A DNA stretch of 64,000 nucleotides from Tenacibaculum sp. M341 (GTDB lineage: Bacteria; Bacteroidota; Bacteroidia; Flavobacteriales; Flavobacteriaceae): NCBI RefSeq assembly GCF_004337695.1, contig NZ_SJXJ01000003.1, positions 62,001-126,000 on the forward strand. The letters run 5' to 3'. The translations under genes were made by a program, and so were the position numbers. Shown in pieces: positions 35,538 to 45,061 of this stretch. Every line of letters starts with the position of its first letter. The first letter of the stretch is position 1. The notes beneath the pieces were generated by a model, which did no database searches, was not told where the DNA came from, and saw nothing but the letters and a program-made list of their open reading frames with translations.

Positions 35538-36770
35538 ATGAGCACTCTTTTAGAAAAAGCGGAAAGTTTTGTAGTAGATTTATTAAACACAAAATTAGAT
35601 AGGAAGTATGTATATCACGGATTATCACATACACTTAGGGTTGTAGAAAAATCTAAAGAGTTAGCAGAAGAGAGTGAGTTGAATGAATCTGATAAAGAAA
35701 TTTTATTGATAGCTGCTTGGTTTCATGATACTGGTTTTACCAAAAAAGCAGATGCTCATGAAAGAGAAAGTGTATTAATAGCTAGTGATTTTTTAAAACA
35801 ACAAGAAGTTTCTGATGAGTATATAAAACAAGTATCTGATACCATTTTAAGTACTGAAATGGGTATGGAACCGTCTGGCGAGTTAGGTAAGATTTTAAAT
35901 GATGCAGATTGTTCACATCTAGGTAGTAAAAATTACACTGATTTTTCTCAGTTGTTGCAAAAAGAAAAAGAGTTATCGGGTGAGGAAAAAATCTCAGATA
36001 CATATTGGTTACGTCAAAATATTGATTTTTTAACAAATCACCACCGTTTTTATACGAATGTAGCTATTAAAAAATGGCAAAAGCAAAAGAGTAAGAATTT
36101 AGCTCAGCTAGTAAAAAGTGAAAAAAAGATAAAGCAAGAGAGTAAAAAGTTATTACAAAAGAAAGAAGAGTTAGATTTTAAGAAAAGCAAAATAGAACTT
36201 CCAGAAAGAGGAATTGAAACCATGTTTAGGGTTGCCTTGAGAAATCACATAACTTTAAGTGATATTGCTGATACAAAAGCCAATATATTGTTATCGGTTA
36301 ATGCTATTATCATTTCCATGGCATTATCTACACTGATACCTAAGTTAGATAATCCTTCAAACGGATATTTAATTATACCTACCATTTTATTCGTGTTTTT
36401 TACAGTGGTATCTATAATATTGTCTATCCTGGCTACAAGACCTAATATTACTCAAGGGAAATTTACTAAAGAAGATATAGCAAATAAAAAGGTAAATTTA
36501 ATTTTCTTTGGAAACTTCCATAAAATGAGTTTACCTGAGTTTGAATGGGGAATGAGCGAAATGATGAAAGATAGAGATTATTTATACGGATCGCTTACAA
36601 AAGATTTATACTTTTTAGGATTAGTATTAAATAGAAAATATAGCTTGTTAAGAACAACATACACTGTTTTTATGATAGGTATTATAGTGAGTGTGTTAGC
36701 TTTTGCAATTGCTTTTTATTTACAAAGCAATCAAAATGAAATAAATTCAGGAATTAGTGCTTTTTTATGA
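35538..36770 (+). CDS. HD-domain phosphohydrolase fused to a Pycsar-type membrane effector region
   Basis: A 410-residue protein. Residues 1-200 are an HD hydrolase: YHGLSHTLRV (His27, His31), AAWFHDTGF (His63-Asp64) and LNDADCSHLG (metal ligand Asp). A charged coiled-coil linker (about 175-225) follows. Residues about 225-400 resemble the Pycsar system effector (PycTM, DUF5706): RVALRNHITLSDIADTKAN, two membrane helices (about 248-268 and 275-300), RPNITQGKFTKEDI, NLIFFGNFHKM, and a last helix (about 372-395). PycTM proteins open membranes when a cyclic nucleotide is made on phage infection. Here no nucleotide cyclase is adjacent. The fused HD domain may hydrolyse a nucleotide signal. The role is inference. 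Confidence 0.8.
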   Translation: MSTLLEKAESFVVDLLNTKLDRKYVYHGLSHTLRVVEKSKELAEESELNESDKEILLIAAWFHDTGFTKKADAHERESVLIASDFLKQQEVSDEYIKQVSDTILSTEMGMEPSGELGKILNDADCSHLGSKNYTDFSQLLQKEKELSGEEKISDTYWLRQNIDFLTNHHRFYTNVAIKKWQKQKSKNLAQLVKSEKKIKQESKKLLQKKEELDFKKSKIELPERGIETMFRVALRNHITLSDIADTKANILLSVNAIIISMALSTLIPKLDNPSNGYLIIPTILFVFFTVVSIILSILATRPNITQGKFTKEDIANKKVNLIFFGNFHKMSLPEFEWGMSEMMKDRDYLYGSLTKDLYFLGLVLNRKYSLLRTTYTVFMIGIIVSVLAFAIAFYLQSNQNEINSGISAFL

Positions 36771-36906
36771 ATATATGTTAATGAAATAACGTTTTAAAGG
36801 GGTGGAAATGCTAAAAAAGAATGTAATCCTTGCGGATAAAATAAAAAGACGTATATTTACAATCGTTGATGTACAGTAAATTACAATTTTTTATACCCCC
36901 CAATTT

Positions 36907-37266
36907 ATGAAAAATATAGTCATTTCTTTATTTTTTCTATTCAATTTTGTCTTCGCTTTTTCACAGACAAAAGAAGACTACAAAAAAGCCTTAGATCTCA
37001 TCACAAAGGGCTTTAATGAAAAAAATGCTTCTTTAATTCATCAAAAATTCACTCCAGATTTAAAGAAAGAACTTCAAGAAAACACCTTCAAGAAAACAAT
37101 AGATAGTTTGCATACCGATAAAGGTGCTATGTCTACGTATGAATTAATCATGGAGGAAGAGAAAGAAAAGAATTATTTAGTCGAATTTGAAAATGGTTCG
37201 ATGTTAATTCTTATTCATTTATCTCCGACAGGAGAAATATCTATGTTGAAAATTAAGGATTACTAG
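36907..37266 (+). CDS. Small exported DUF3887-like protein
   Basis: A 119-residue protein with signal peptide MKNIVISLFFLFNFVFAFSQ. The mature part (DYKKALDLITKGFNEKNAS, IHQKFTPDLKKEL, and FENGSMLILIHLSPTGEI) has the layout of DUF3887, an SnoaL-like small periplasmic fold often fused to or beside serine hydrolases. No hydrolase is here. Alone, same strand as the PilJ-type protein 98 bases downstream. Confidence 0.65.
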   Translation: MKNIVISLFFLFNFVFAFSQTKEDYKKALDLITKGFNEKNASLIHQKFTPDLKKELQENTFKKTIDSLHTDKGAMSTYELIMEEEKEKNYLVEFENGSMLILIHLSPTGEISMLKIKDY

Positions 37267-37364
37267 TTTTTAGTAGTCTAGAAAGTAATCACAATCAAAT
37301 AAGAAATTTGAATCCTCTTTTCTATAGAGTTGATCTTAATAAAACAAAAAAATATCAAATTATC

Positions 37365-38198
37365 ATGAGAAATTTAAAGGAAAAATATTTAACCCTAGCA
37401 TTATTCTTTATAGCGCTCTTATCTTTTTCTCAAACTAAATATGGTTCGTTAACATTTAATAAAGCCGTAAATATATCAGGTAAACAGAGAATGCTAACTC
37501 AAAGAATGGGGAAGATCTATTTGTATCTTCTTGATAATCCAAACGATTTTAAAGCCAAAAAAGATTTAAAAATCACGAAGATTATTTTTGAAAAACAGAA
37601 TAACATTTTAGCTCAAAATGCAAGTGCAGATTTAACTAAAAACAGATTAAAAGAAGTACAAGATACATGGGCTAAATACAAGCAGTTTTTAGCTTCAGAA
37701 CCTAACCAAGGAGATGCAGTAAAAATTATAAACACCAATTCAACTATTTTAAAATATGCCAATAACGTAGTAAATGCTATAATTTTAGAAGCAAAAAATA
37801 ATTCAGAATCTTCGGGTACTGGATTGGCAGAAGAAGACAATGAATTAAAGGAGATTATAAATAAATCAGGAAGACAACGAATGTTGTCGCAAAGATTAGC
37901 ATTATACTATTTTGCTAATAAACCTAATTTAAAGAATTCAAATACTGAAAGTAAACTTAAAAATGTATTTATTGAGTTGGATAGTGCGTTAAATGATTTA
38001 TTAATATCAAGTTTTAACAATGAGAGAATTGATGAATCATTGGGTGATGTGATGGAGCAGTGGGAAACAGTAAAAACAAATAGAGATAGATTTTTTAAAC
38101 AAGGTTATAAAGACGAAGAGGTATATAAATTAAGTAATGACTTAACTAAAAAGTTTAATAGAATTACTAATTTATATGAAAAGGTAAAAGTTGAATAA
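37365..38198 (+). CDS. Exported PilJ/NarX-type methyl-accepting N-domain protein
   Basis: A protein of 277 residues from ATG 37365, which gives the signal peptide MRNLKEKYLTLALFFIALL (the frame opens at 37308 but would hide it). It contains two copies of the PilJ N-domain signature: FNKAVNISGKQRMLTQRMGK near 30 and INKSGRQRMLSQRLALYYFA near 165, each followed by a four-helix-like stretch. In sensors this domain binds small anions. Here there is no signalling or membrane domain after it, so it is a free periplasmic protein of unknown use. Confidence 0.8.
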   Translation: MRNLKEKYLTLALFFIALLSFSQTKYGSLTFNKAVNISGKQRMLTQRMGKIYLYLLDNPNDFKAKKDLKITKIIFEKQNNILAQNASADLTKNRLKEVQDTWAKYKQFLASEPNQGDAVKIINTNSTILKYANNVVNAIILEAKNNSESSGTGLAEEDNELKEIINKSGRQRMLSQRLALYYFANKPNLKNSNTESKLKNVFIELDSALNDLLISSFNNERIDESLGDVMEQWETVKTNRDRFFKQGYKDEEVYKLSNDLTKKFNRITNLYEKVKVE

Positions 38199-38328
38199 TA
38201 ATAAATGTTGAATTAAAACTAAATAAAAGGGATTATATGAAGGTAAAAAAGTAAAGTAGTTTAAGGGAAAATTAAGTTAAGTCGGTTGAGTATTTTTTAA
38301 CTCCCCAAAATCAATTAAAATAAATATT

Positions 38329-39366
38329 ATGATTTTTAAAAATTATTTAACCATATTTTTTGTATTTGTAGGATTTATATCTACTTCTCAAAATAAAGTG
38401 TGTACAAGTGCAGCTGCAGGTGATGTTACAGATATTAACACAATTGGTAAATGTGCGATAGAAAACTTTAAGAAGTCCAAAAAAACAGAATATATAAAGG
38501 TATCTACAAGAAAAAGATATGTGAGAAGACGAACTCCATCTTTAAAAGGAGTAAAAAAGAATATTAATGCTATTGCTAGAATTAATAGGTTTACAGCAAG
38601 TAATGTTGAAGTGTTACCTATGTTTAATGATTGTGTATCTGCTTCTAGTGACCAGCAGCTTAAATGTTTTAATGATCAGATAGATAAACATGTTTCTGAT
38701 AATTTACAATACCCAGAGGAAGCTTTAAAAAAGGGAATTGAAGATAAAGTATTAGCAACTTTTACCATAAATACTACTGGTGAGGTAATTAATATTAAAA
38801 CTGAGAGTGCTACTAAAAATCAGTTGTTAGAGGATGAGGCAAAAAGAATTGTTAAAGCTTTGCCTAAATTTACACCAGCGAAACACAAGGGAATAGTTAC
38901 AGATATTAAGCATAAGGTTTTTGTGAACTTTAATTTATCTTTTGATAACAAGAAGGTTAATGAAGGTTTTCCGATTAGTAGTTCGGATGAAGGTTTAATT
39001 AAAGAACATGTAAGGTTCGATATGGTTAATGAAGAACCAGTTTTTATTGGTTGTGCTGATTACGGAGCTGAAGAGCAGAAAGAGTGTATTAAGGAAACTA
39101 TTGTAAATAATATTGTTGATAATCTTATTTATCCATTTGATGCTGCTTCTGAAGGTATTGAAGGTAGAGTATGGGTTCGTTTTATTGTTGATACAGATGG
39201 TTATGTTAAAAATATAACTACAACAGGAGGAACAAATACTGAACTTTTAGAAAAAGAAGCAGAAAGATTAATCAAGTTATTGCCTAAATTCCTTCCAGGA
39301 AAACATAATAATGACTATGTTAATGTAGAGTATTTTATACCTATAGATTTCCAATTGGATGAATAA
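38329..39366 (+). CDS. Exported protein with two tandem TonB C-terminal domains
   Basis: A 345-residue protein with signal peptide MIFKNYLTIFFVFVGFIS. Two homologous domains (about 118-205 and 250-345) share the TonB-C pattern: DNLQYPEEALKKGIEDKV then TTGEVINIK, and DNLIYPFDAASEGIEGRV then TDGYVKNI, each ending LPKF-x-P-x-KH. The domain normally contacts TonB-dependent transporters and sits behind an inner-membrane helix. Here there is only a cleavable signal, so it is probably a soluble or envelope protein. No energy-transducing partner (ExbB/ExbD) nearby. Confidence 0.8.
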   Translation: MIFKNYLTIFFVFVGFISTSQNKVCTSAAAGDVTDINTIGKCAIENFKKSKKTEYIKVSTRKRYVRRRTPSLKGVKKNINAIARINRFTASNVEVLPMFNDCVSASSDQQLKCFNDQIDKHVSDNLQYPEEALKKGIEDKVLATFTINTTGEVINIKTESATKNQLLEDEAKRIVKALPKFTPAKHKGIVTDIKHKVFVNFNLSFDNKKVNEGFPISSSDEGLIKEHVRFDMVNEEPVFIGCADYGAEEQKECIKETIVNNIVDNLIYPFDAASEGIEGRVWVRFIVDTDGYVKNITTTGGTNTELLEKEAERLIKLLPKFLPGKHNNDYVNVEYFIPIDFQLDE

Positions 39367-39390
39367 TTAAACAGTGAATAAAACAAAAAT

Positions 39391-39430
39391 AAAAAGGTCG
39401 ATTTGAAACTTCAAAATCGACCTTTTTTTA
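39391..39430. terminator. Bidirectional terminator
   Basis: AAAAAGGTCGATTT (39391-39404) and AAATCGACCTTTTT (39414-39427) form a perfect 14-bp stem with a 9-base loop and T tract on both strands. It separates the convergent TonB-like gene and the GAF gene. Confidence 0.9.
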
Positions 39431-39445
39431 TGGTATATGTTTATA

Positions 39446-41842
39446 CTATTTTAAATCTTTGATTAATTCATCAATAGAAATAGTACTTTTTTTCTCGGTA
39501 ACTTTAGTAGTATTTTCGTCTTTATAGATAACCTCTACTCTGATAGCCTTTAACCCAGATACACCTTGTAAATCTTCAATGTCTAAAAGTTCTACAGCAC
39601 CTAATTGATTTTTGGATTGTAAATATTTAATATACTTTAAATACTCGTCAGCGTCTCTGTTTTGAGAGTATACAATAGAAATTTTACCAGGTACAGTTAA
39701 TCTTTCGTTGGTGCCTTTTATGTGAGCTTTATCAATTCGTTTTTTAATAATTTCATATCGAATATTATAAGCCCCATCAACATCAAATTGTTTTTCATCC
39801 ATTCTAAACTCTATAGATAATGGATTGCTGTGTACTAAAATTAAAGAAGCTACTTGTAAATCGTGCTCTAACGATTTTCTTAAATTATTAGCAACAATTT
39901 CCATTTCATAAGTGGTTTGCAGTTGCCATAATCTCAGATTGTATAAGTATAGAGAGTCATATTTTTTACTTTTAGTAATAGACTGTCCAATATACATGTT
40001 ATATTCAACACCATCTGTTTTGTATCTTTCAAAATAGTGTGGAAAAATAGCTTGAGCTTCTTCTTGCTTTTTGTCAATAAACTTAGCTAGCTTGTCGTTA
40101 ATTTTTGTAACGCTATGCTCGTAGTTTTTACGTTTGTTGTAAACTACTTGTAAATCGCTATCTAGCCCGCTTAAGTATTCGTTAACAATTTGAGTTAACT
40201 CCTCATTAATTTCTTTGATATGATTAAAAACAGGATAAATTTCTCGTTTTAAAAAGTCTAAAATAGAAACTTCATCACCGGCTTTAATACCATTATTTAC
40301 TGCTAGCAAATACTCATTTACCCTATACATTAATTCATCGTAAATAGGTAACGTTTCTTTTTTACAAGCCTCTTTAAGTACGTTTATAGCTGCTTTTAAT
40401 TGTGTTTGTAAATCTTCTTTAATAGCTTGATTTCTTGCTGTAGAAGATCCTCTAATATCTAATTGTCCGTATAAAGGATAGACGTCTTTAAAAGTGATTT
40501 GTTCAATTTTAGCATCTTCATCTTTGTAAATGGCATTCTGATAATTTTCTGCAGCATCATAAAAACGCCACTTTACTGAAGGGTGAATTGAGGTATAATA
40601 CTCTTGAATTGTAGCTTCAAGAATATTTAAAAACTCTTCAGATTTTCTTTCTGCAGCAGCTCTAAAAACAGGAATAATATCTTTAAGCTTTTCCTTATTT
40701 ACAGAATTCAATTCGTAAGCTCTAGGAGAAGCTATTTCAAGTAATACTAAATCATCATTTGAAGCAGTAACAGGAATTAGAATAATACTTTGAATATTTT
40801 TTTGAATTAAACGAAGAGAAAGTTTATTACTGTTTGTACGCTCTTTATATTTATTGGTGTCAGATAATACTACACTTTTGTTTTCTCTAAAAATTTGACC
40901 AATTAAATGATCGCAAAAATATTCGTTACATGTAATTTCCGTATCGTAGTCTAGTAAAATACTCTCCGATCTTTTAACGGTTACATGTCCTTCACTAATA
41001 TTACTTACATCAAATACAGAATATCCAACTTGTAAATCTTGAATGGCAAAGAAGTTTCTGAGGTTATCTTGTAACCTTTCTGTCATTTCTGTATCTTCTT
41101 TCCCTACTAAACTATCTTTTATTGAAGCTATGGTTTCATCTGGAGTAATGTCAAACAAATTCATTAAACCAAAACCTTTAAATATATAAGAATTTGGAGG
41201 GAATTTCTCCTTCCATATCTCTATGTTGTCAAAATTATCTAAAAGAAGTTCAATGTCTTCTTTTGTTATTTCTGGAGCGTCTTTTGTAGCAGCAATCTCC
41301 ATAAAATCACCATTAAAAGCTACTCTATAGTATCTTGTGATTCCAGCATTAACATCAGGGATATCAAAATAAAAAGGACGTTTTAAATCAACAGGGCGAT
41401 TATAAATAGTTGCAAGTATTAAAGTACATGCATAAATATACATGTCGTCTTGTTTAAAGTTTCTAACTTTAAACTCATAATCTTCACCTGCGTTTTTTAA
41501 AATGTTTTCAAACCTTTCTGTAAACTTAAAACATAAAAAAGTAAAAGGTAAAGTAGCAGCTTTTATTTCATTTGTTGTAAGTATTTCTGGAAACAACGTT
41601 TCTAAAAGTAGTTCTATAAGTTCACTGTGTTTTTCTAAAAGAGAAAAATCGGTGAACCCTTCAATAATTTCAGGAACATCGTCAATTTTCTTTACCATTT
41701 CTAAAGCAGACTGATGGTAAGGATGATTTTTATATGCTTCATCAGTGTACTTTTTATATACTTCGTATATTTTTTTGAAACTGATGTTAATTTGCAGTGG
41801 TAATTCTAATTGTGGCGTGTCATAAAAGCTTCTTATCGTCAT
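39446..41842 (-). CDS. GAF domain-containing protein
   Basis: A 798-residue cytoplasmic protein with no signal peptide. A GAF-like segment (about 275-405) contains ENKSVVLSDTNKYKERTNSN, IQSIILIPVTASNDDLVLLE and IPVFRAAAERKSEEF. The rest is helical and conserved in flavobacteria, with no catalytic motif I recognise. GAF domains bind small ligands, so a sensor or scaffold role is likely, but nothing in the neighbourhood specifies it. A TAATTTTG candidate -7 box lies about 24 bases upstream. Function unknown. Confidence 0.7.
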   Translation of the reverse strand: MTIRSFYDTPQLELPLQINISFKKIYEVYKKYTDEAYKNHPYHQSALEMVKKIDDVPEIIEGFTDFSLLEKHSELIELLLETLFPEILTTNEIKAATLPFTFLCFKFTERFENILKNAGEDYEFKVRNFKQDDMYIYACTLILATIYNRPVDLKRPFYFDIPDVNAGITRYYRVAFNGDFMEIAATKDAPEITKEDIELLLDNFDNIEIWKEKFPPNSYIFKGFGLMNLFDITPDETIASIKDSLVGKEDTEMTERLQDNLRNFFAIQDLQVGYSVFDVSNISEGHVTVKRSESILLDYDTEITCNEYFCDHLIGQIFRENKSVVLSDTNKYKERTNSNKLSLRLIQKNIQSIILIPVTASNDDLVLLEIASPRAYELNSVNKEKLKDIIPVFRAAAERKSEEFLNILEATIQEYYTSIHPSVKWRFYDAAENYQNAIYKDEDAKIEQITFKDVYPLYGQLDIRGSSTARNQAIKEDLQTQLKAAINVLKEACKKETLPIYDELMYRVNEYLLAVNNGIKAGDEVSILDFLKREIYPVFNHIKEINEELTQIVNEYLSGLDSDLQVVYNKRKNYEHSVTKINDKLAKFIDKKQEEAQAIFPHYFERYKTDGVEYNMYIGQSITKSKKYDSLYLYNLRLWQLQTTYEMEIVANNLRKSLEHDLQVASLILVHSNPLSIEFRMDEKQFDVDGAYNIRYEIIKKRIDKAHIKGTNERLTVPGKISIVYSQNRDADEYLKYIKYLQSKNQLGAVELLDIEDLQGVSGLKAIRVEVIYKDENTTKVTEKKSTISIDELIKDLK

Positions 41843-41944
41843 TTTCTTTGCCTTTTTAATAAATACAAAATTACAAAATGTATTATTTAGTCGATATATC
41901 TAGCGAAAAGTTACAAAAAAATACTCAGATAGTTGATTTTGAGG

Positions 41945-44716
41945 TTAAAAGTTGAAATTATATTCATTTACTTTCCCTTTTTTACCTAAACTATTAAACT
42001 TCCAGCTAAAGCCAAGCATAAAATATTGTTGTAGCACAGTACTTTCTGTATCTTCAATATAGTTTGATGCAGTTCTTCTTCGGGCATTGGTGTTTTGATT
42101 TAGTAAATCATAAGCTTTTAGAGTAATTGAAGCTTTGTCTTTTAAAATAGAGTAGGCAAGTGTAGAGTTCCAAAACCAAGCAGCTCTATTAAAACCAATA
42201 ACATTTGGATTAAAAGAGTATCGAACATCATTTCGCCATTCTAATTTTTTAGGAACATTAGTACGTGTTCTAATATTTAAGGAATGACTAGTGAAATTTT
42301 GTAATTGATTAACCTCGTTGTTAAAAGTGGTTTTTGTAAAGCTGATTTCGTACCTAGGTTCAATAGATAAGACTTTATTCCAAGTAAGTTCAAAACCTAA
42401 ATTAGGAGTTAGTGAGGTTGATTTAGATATATTTTTTACTTCATTAAAAAGATTGATGTTTTTAGAAAAACCAGAATTTATTCCTATTCTAGCATTTACG
42501 CTAGTAATAGAGTCTAATTTGAATCTTTTGTTATAATTAGCGCCTCCCCAGAAATCATAAGCTCCATCAACATTTTCATAGGTTGTAGTACTAATTAAAT
42601 TATCATCTATAGAAGTTTTATTTACAATTTGATTGTTTTTTAAATTACCACTGATATATGCAAAGAAGCCAGTACGTTTTTGCCAGTTGTATTTGTTAAT
42701 ATTTAAATAAACTCGATGTGATTGACTTGGTTTTAAGTTTGGGTTACCTGTAATTAAGTTAGAAGGATTTCTAACATTGGTAAAAGGTTGTATTTGATCT
42801 ATTGAAGGAGGATTATTATCTATGGAATAATTCAAATAAATTGATCCGTTCTTTTTTAAGCTGTATCTTAAATTTGTGCTAAAAAGTAAATTGTTGAACG
42901 TTCTATTTAAATTTAAGTTAGGACGTAATTTATCTAAATTTTCTAAAGTTCTGTAAACCTTTCCCATTTCAACGCCAATATTAAATTTTTTAGATTCAAA
43001 TTCTAGCGATAGAGAGGGAGTGGTGGTAATATCATTATATTCAAAATTAGAGCTCAAATCAATATTAAAATCTGAAAAACTATTGTCAGCAGCATTAAAA
43101 TCAAAAGTGCTGTCAATATTTTCTCGTTCACTTCTTGAGTAGCGATACTTTGCATCAATAAACAGTTTTTTCTCAAGTATTGGTATGCGATATGTTAATC
43201 TTGAGCGAATACTGTTTAAATCATCAGAAACAGTACTTTTTTGATCTCTAATTTCTGTGCTTGCATCAGCTCCAAAAATCTCAATAATAGAGTTGTTGCG
43301 TCTTTCTCTGTCAGCAGTTCTAACTCTATTGGTAATAACAGCCTTTAAAAAACTCCCTTTTCTACCAAACTTTTTGGTAATACTAATGTTGTTTTCAAAG
43401 CTTTTGGTTTCAGAATCAGAGAAATTAGTGCTAGAAAAACGATTGGTTAATACCGAGTTTTCATCTAAAGATTCTTCGTTTCTATTACTGTTTTGAGTTC
43501 GAGAATTAAAAGTGAATTTTGGTCTGATGTTGATTAAAAAGGTAGAATCAATTTTAATATCTAATTCAGTATCAAAGTTATGATTCGTATTATCGCTATT
43601 ACTTACAGAAGTGGTGTTGGTAAAATATTGTCGGTCTGGTAAATTATAAGCTCTATTATTTTTTGAAACATCGTTTGAGTTACTTTCAGAAAAAATATAA
43701 TTAGCATTAATATCAAAACCTTTTTTATATTCATCAGCATACGTAAAGCCTCCAATTTTTGAAGTTACAATACCATTTCCTCCGCCAAAAGATCTTCCGC
43801 CAACACTAAAAGATCCGCCACTACTCATCCACATGCTACCGCCACCATACATTTTTTGTATTTCACCAAAGCTAAATCCAGGAGAATTAATGTTGTTTGT
43901 TCCTGCAATTAAACTAAATCGAGTATTATTATTAAAACGATTAACCATAGTGGCGCCTTCATATCTTTCGTCTGTACCACCACCAACAGTTACTCTACCA
44001 AACCAACCTTTATTGTTTTCTTTTTTTATGGTTAGATTAATAGTTTTATTGTTTGCATCTCCTTTTTCACCTGTAAAAGCTTCAGATTTAGATTTAGAAT
44101 CTGTTATTTGAACTTTTTCAATAATTTCTTTGGTAAGGTTTTTTGTTGTTATGGTAGGATCATCTCCAAAGAAAGGTTTTCCGTTTACTAAAACTTTATT
44201 TACAGGCTTTCCATTTACGGTTATTTTACCTTGTTCATCTACTTCAATTCCGGGTAGTTTTTTTAGTAAATCTTCAACATTAGCATCTTTTTTGGTTTTA
44301 AAAGATTTTACATTAAACTCCAAAGTATCTTTTTTAACAGTAATAGGAGCTCTAGACTTTATAACAACTTCATTTAAAAGATTGGATTCTTCTTTTAAAG
44401 AAATTACACCCAATTTTATGGTTGATTCTTTATCTAATGAAACTAATTTACTGTAATTATTCATTCCAATAAAAGAGATATAAAGTTTCATGTTTTTATC
44501 ATATGATTTTCCTTCTAGTGAAAAATTACCCTTTTCATCTGAAATAGTATAGGATAAAACGGTACTATCTTTTACTTTTTCTAAATGAATAGTAGCAGCC
44601 TCAATAGGTTTTTTATCTTTTTCTGATTGAATTGTTCCTGTGATGTTAAATCTGTAGGATTGAGCACTTGCCGATAAAAGGGAAAAAATAAATAATAAAA
44701 AAAGTAGCTTTTTCAT
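41945..44716 (-). CDS. TonB-linked outer membrane beta-barrel protein
   Basis: A 923-residue outer membrane protein: signal peptide (MKKLLFLLFIFSLLSASA), an N-terminal carboxypeptidase-regulatory-like beta domain (about 25-110, SYTISDEKGNFSLEGKSY), a plug (about 115-230, LPGIEVDEQGKITVNGKPVN and VLVNGKPFFGDDPTITTKN), then a barrel ending in MLGFSWKFNS and YNFNF. A Gly/Ser-rich loop (about 270-330) is unusual. It belongs to the flavobacterial barrel family, which is often without a TonB box. Substrate unknown. Alone on the minus strand. Confidence 0.85.
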   Translation of the reverse strand: MKKLLFLLFIFSLLSASAQSYRFNITGTIQSEKDKKPIEAATIHLEKVKDSTVLSYTISDEKGNFSLEGKSYDKNMKLYISFIGMNNYSKLVSLDKESTIKLGVISLKEESNLLNEVVIKSRAPITVKKDTLEFNVKSFKTKKDANVEDLLKKLPGIEVDEQGKITVNGKPVNKVLVNGKPFFGDDPTITTKNLTKEIIEKVQITDSKSKSEAFTGEKGDANNKTINLTIKKENNKGWFGRVTVGGGTDERYEGATMVNRFNNNTRFSLIAGTNNINSPGFSFGEIQKMYGGGSMWMSSGGSFSVGGRSFGGGNGIVTSKIGGFTYADEYKKGFDINANYIFSESNSNDVSKNNRAYNLPDRQYFTNTTSVSNSDNTNHNFDTELDIKIDSTFLINIRPKFTFNSRTQNSNRNEESLDENSVLTNRFSSTNFSDSETKSFENNISITKKFGRKGSFLKAVITNRVRTADRERRNNSIIEIFGADASTEIRDQKSTVSDDLNSIRSRLTYRIPILEKKLFIDAKYRYSRSERENIDSTFDFNAADNSFSDFNIDLSSNFEYNDITTTPSLSLEFESKKFNIGVEMGKVYRTLENLDKLRPNLNLNRTFNNLLFSTNLRYSLKKNGSIYLNYSIDNNPPSIDQIQPFTNVRNPSNLITGNPNLKPSQSHRVYLNINKYNWQKRTGFFAYISGNLKNNQIVNKTSIDDNLISTTTYENVDGAYDFWGGANYNKRFKLDSITSVNARIGINSGFSKNINLFNEVKNISKSTSLTPNLGFELTWNKVLSIEPRYEISFTKTTFNNEVNQLQNFTSHSLNIRTRTNVPKKLEWRNDVRYSFNPNVIGFNRAAWFWNSTLAYSILKDKASITLKAYDLLNQNTNARRRTASNYIEDTESTVLQQYFMLGFSWKFNSLGKKGKVNEYNFNF

Positions 44717-44814
44717 AGTCTTTGTTTACTGTTTTTTAAAACAACAAAGAAAAGAAAAAACTACTTTTAAACCGTTAAATATTGTTAAGGTTTGTTATAA
44801 AACCTTGCAGGTTA

Positions 44815-45000
44815 TTAGCATCTTGCGTAACAAGCGTCTCTAAAAGCTACACAGTTAGCGCCTCCAGAGATAAAACAATTAACATAAGCGTCAATACAAT
44901 CTACAACACAGTCGTTAATTTCATAACCACCTGTAATGCTTTTACTTTCTTGGTTTGATAATTTCTTTACTCCTTTAAGAGAATTGATTTTTTTGATCAT
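44815..45000 (-). CDS. Double-glycine leader, cysteine-rich secreted peptide
   Basis: A 61-residue peptide: leader MIKKINSLKGVKKLSNQES, KSITGG (residues 1-25) and a 36-residue core starting YEINDCVVDC with six Cys in pairs (two CxxxC-like, DC/DC, NC/NC, AC/RC). The leader form (hydrophobic start, LSNQE, ITGG) is that of bacteriocin-type peptides cleaved and exported by PCAT transporters in Bacteroidota. The even number of Cys suggests disulfides or thioethers. No transporter, modifying enzyme or immunity gene is in the flanks. It is distinct from, but of the same type as, the broken gene at 28513. A TATATTTA -7-like box lies about 25 bases upstream. Confidence 0.75.
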   Translation of the reverse strand: MIKKINSLKGVKKLSNQESKSITGGYEINDCVVDCIDAYVNCFISGGANCVAFRDACYARC

Positions 45001-45061
45001 AATAGTTGATTTATTAAGTTGAACTAAATATAGTGAAATTTAATAAATCTTTTGTAGCTAT

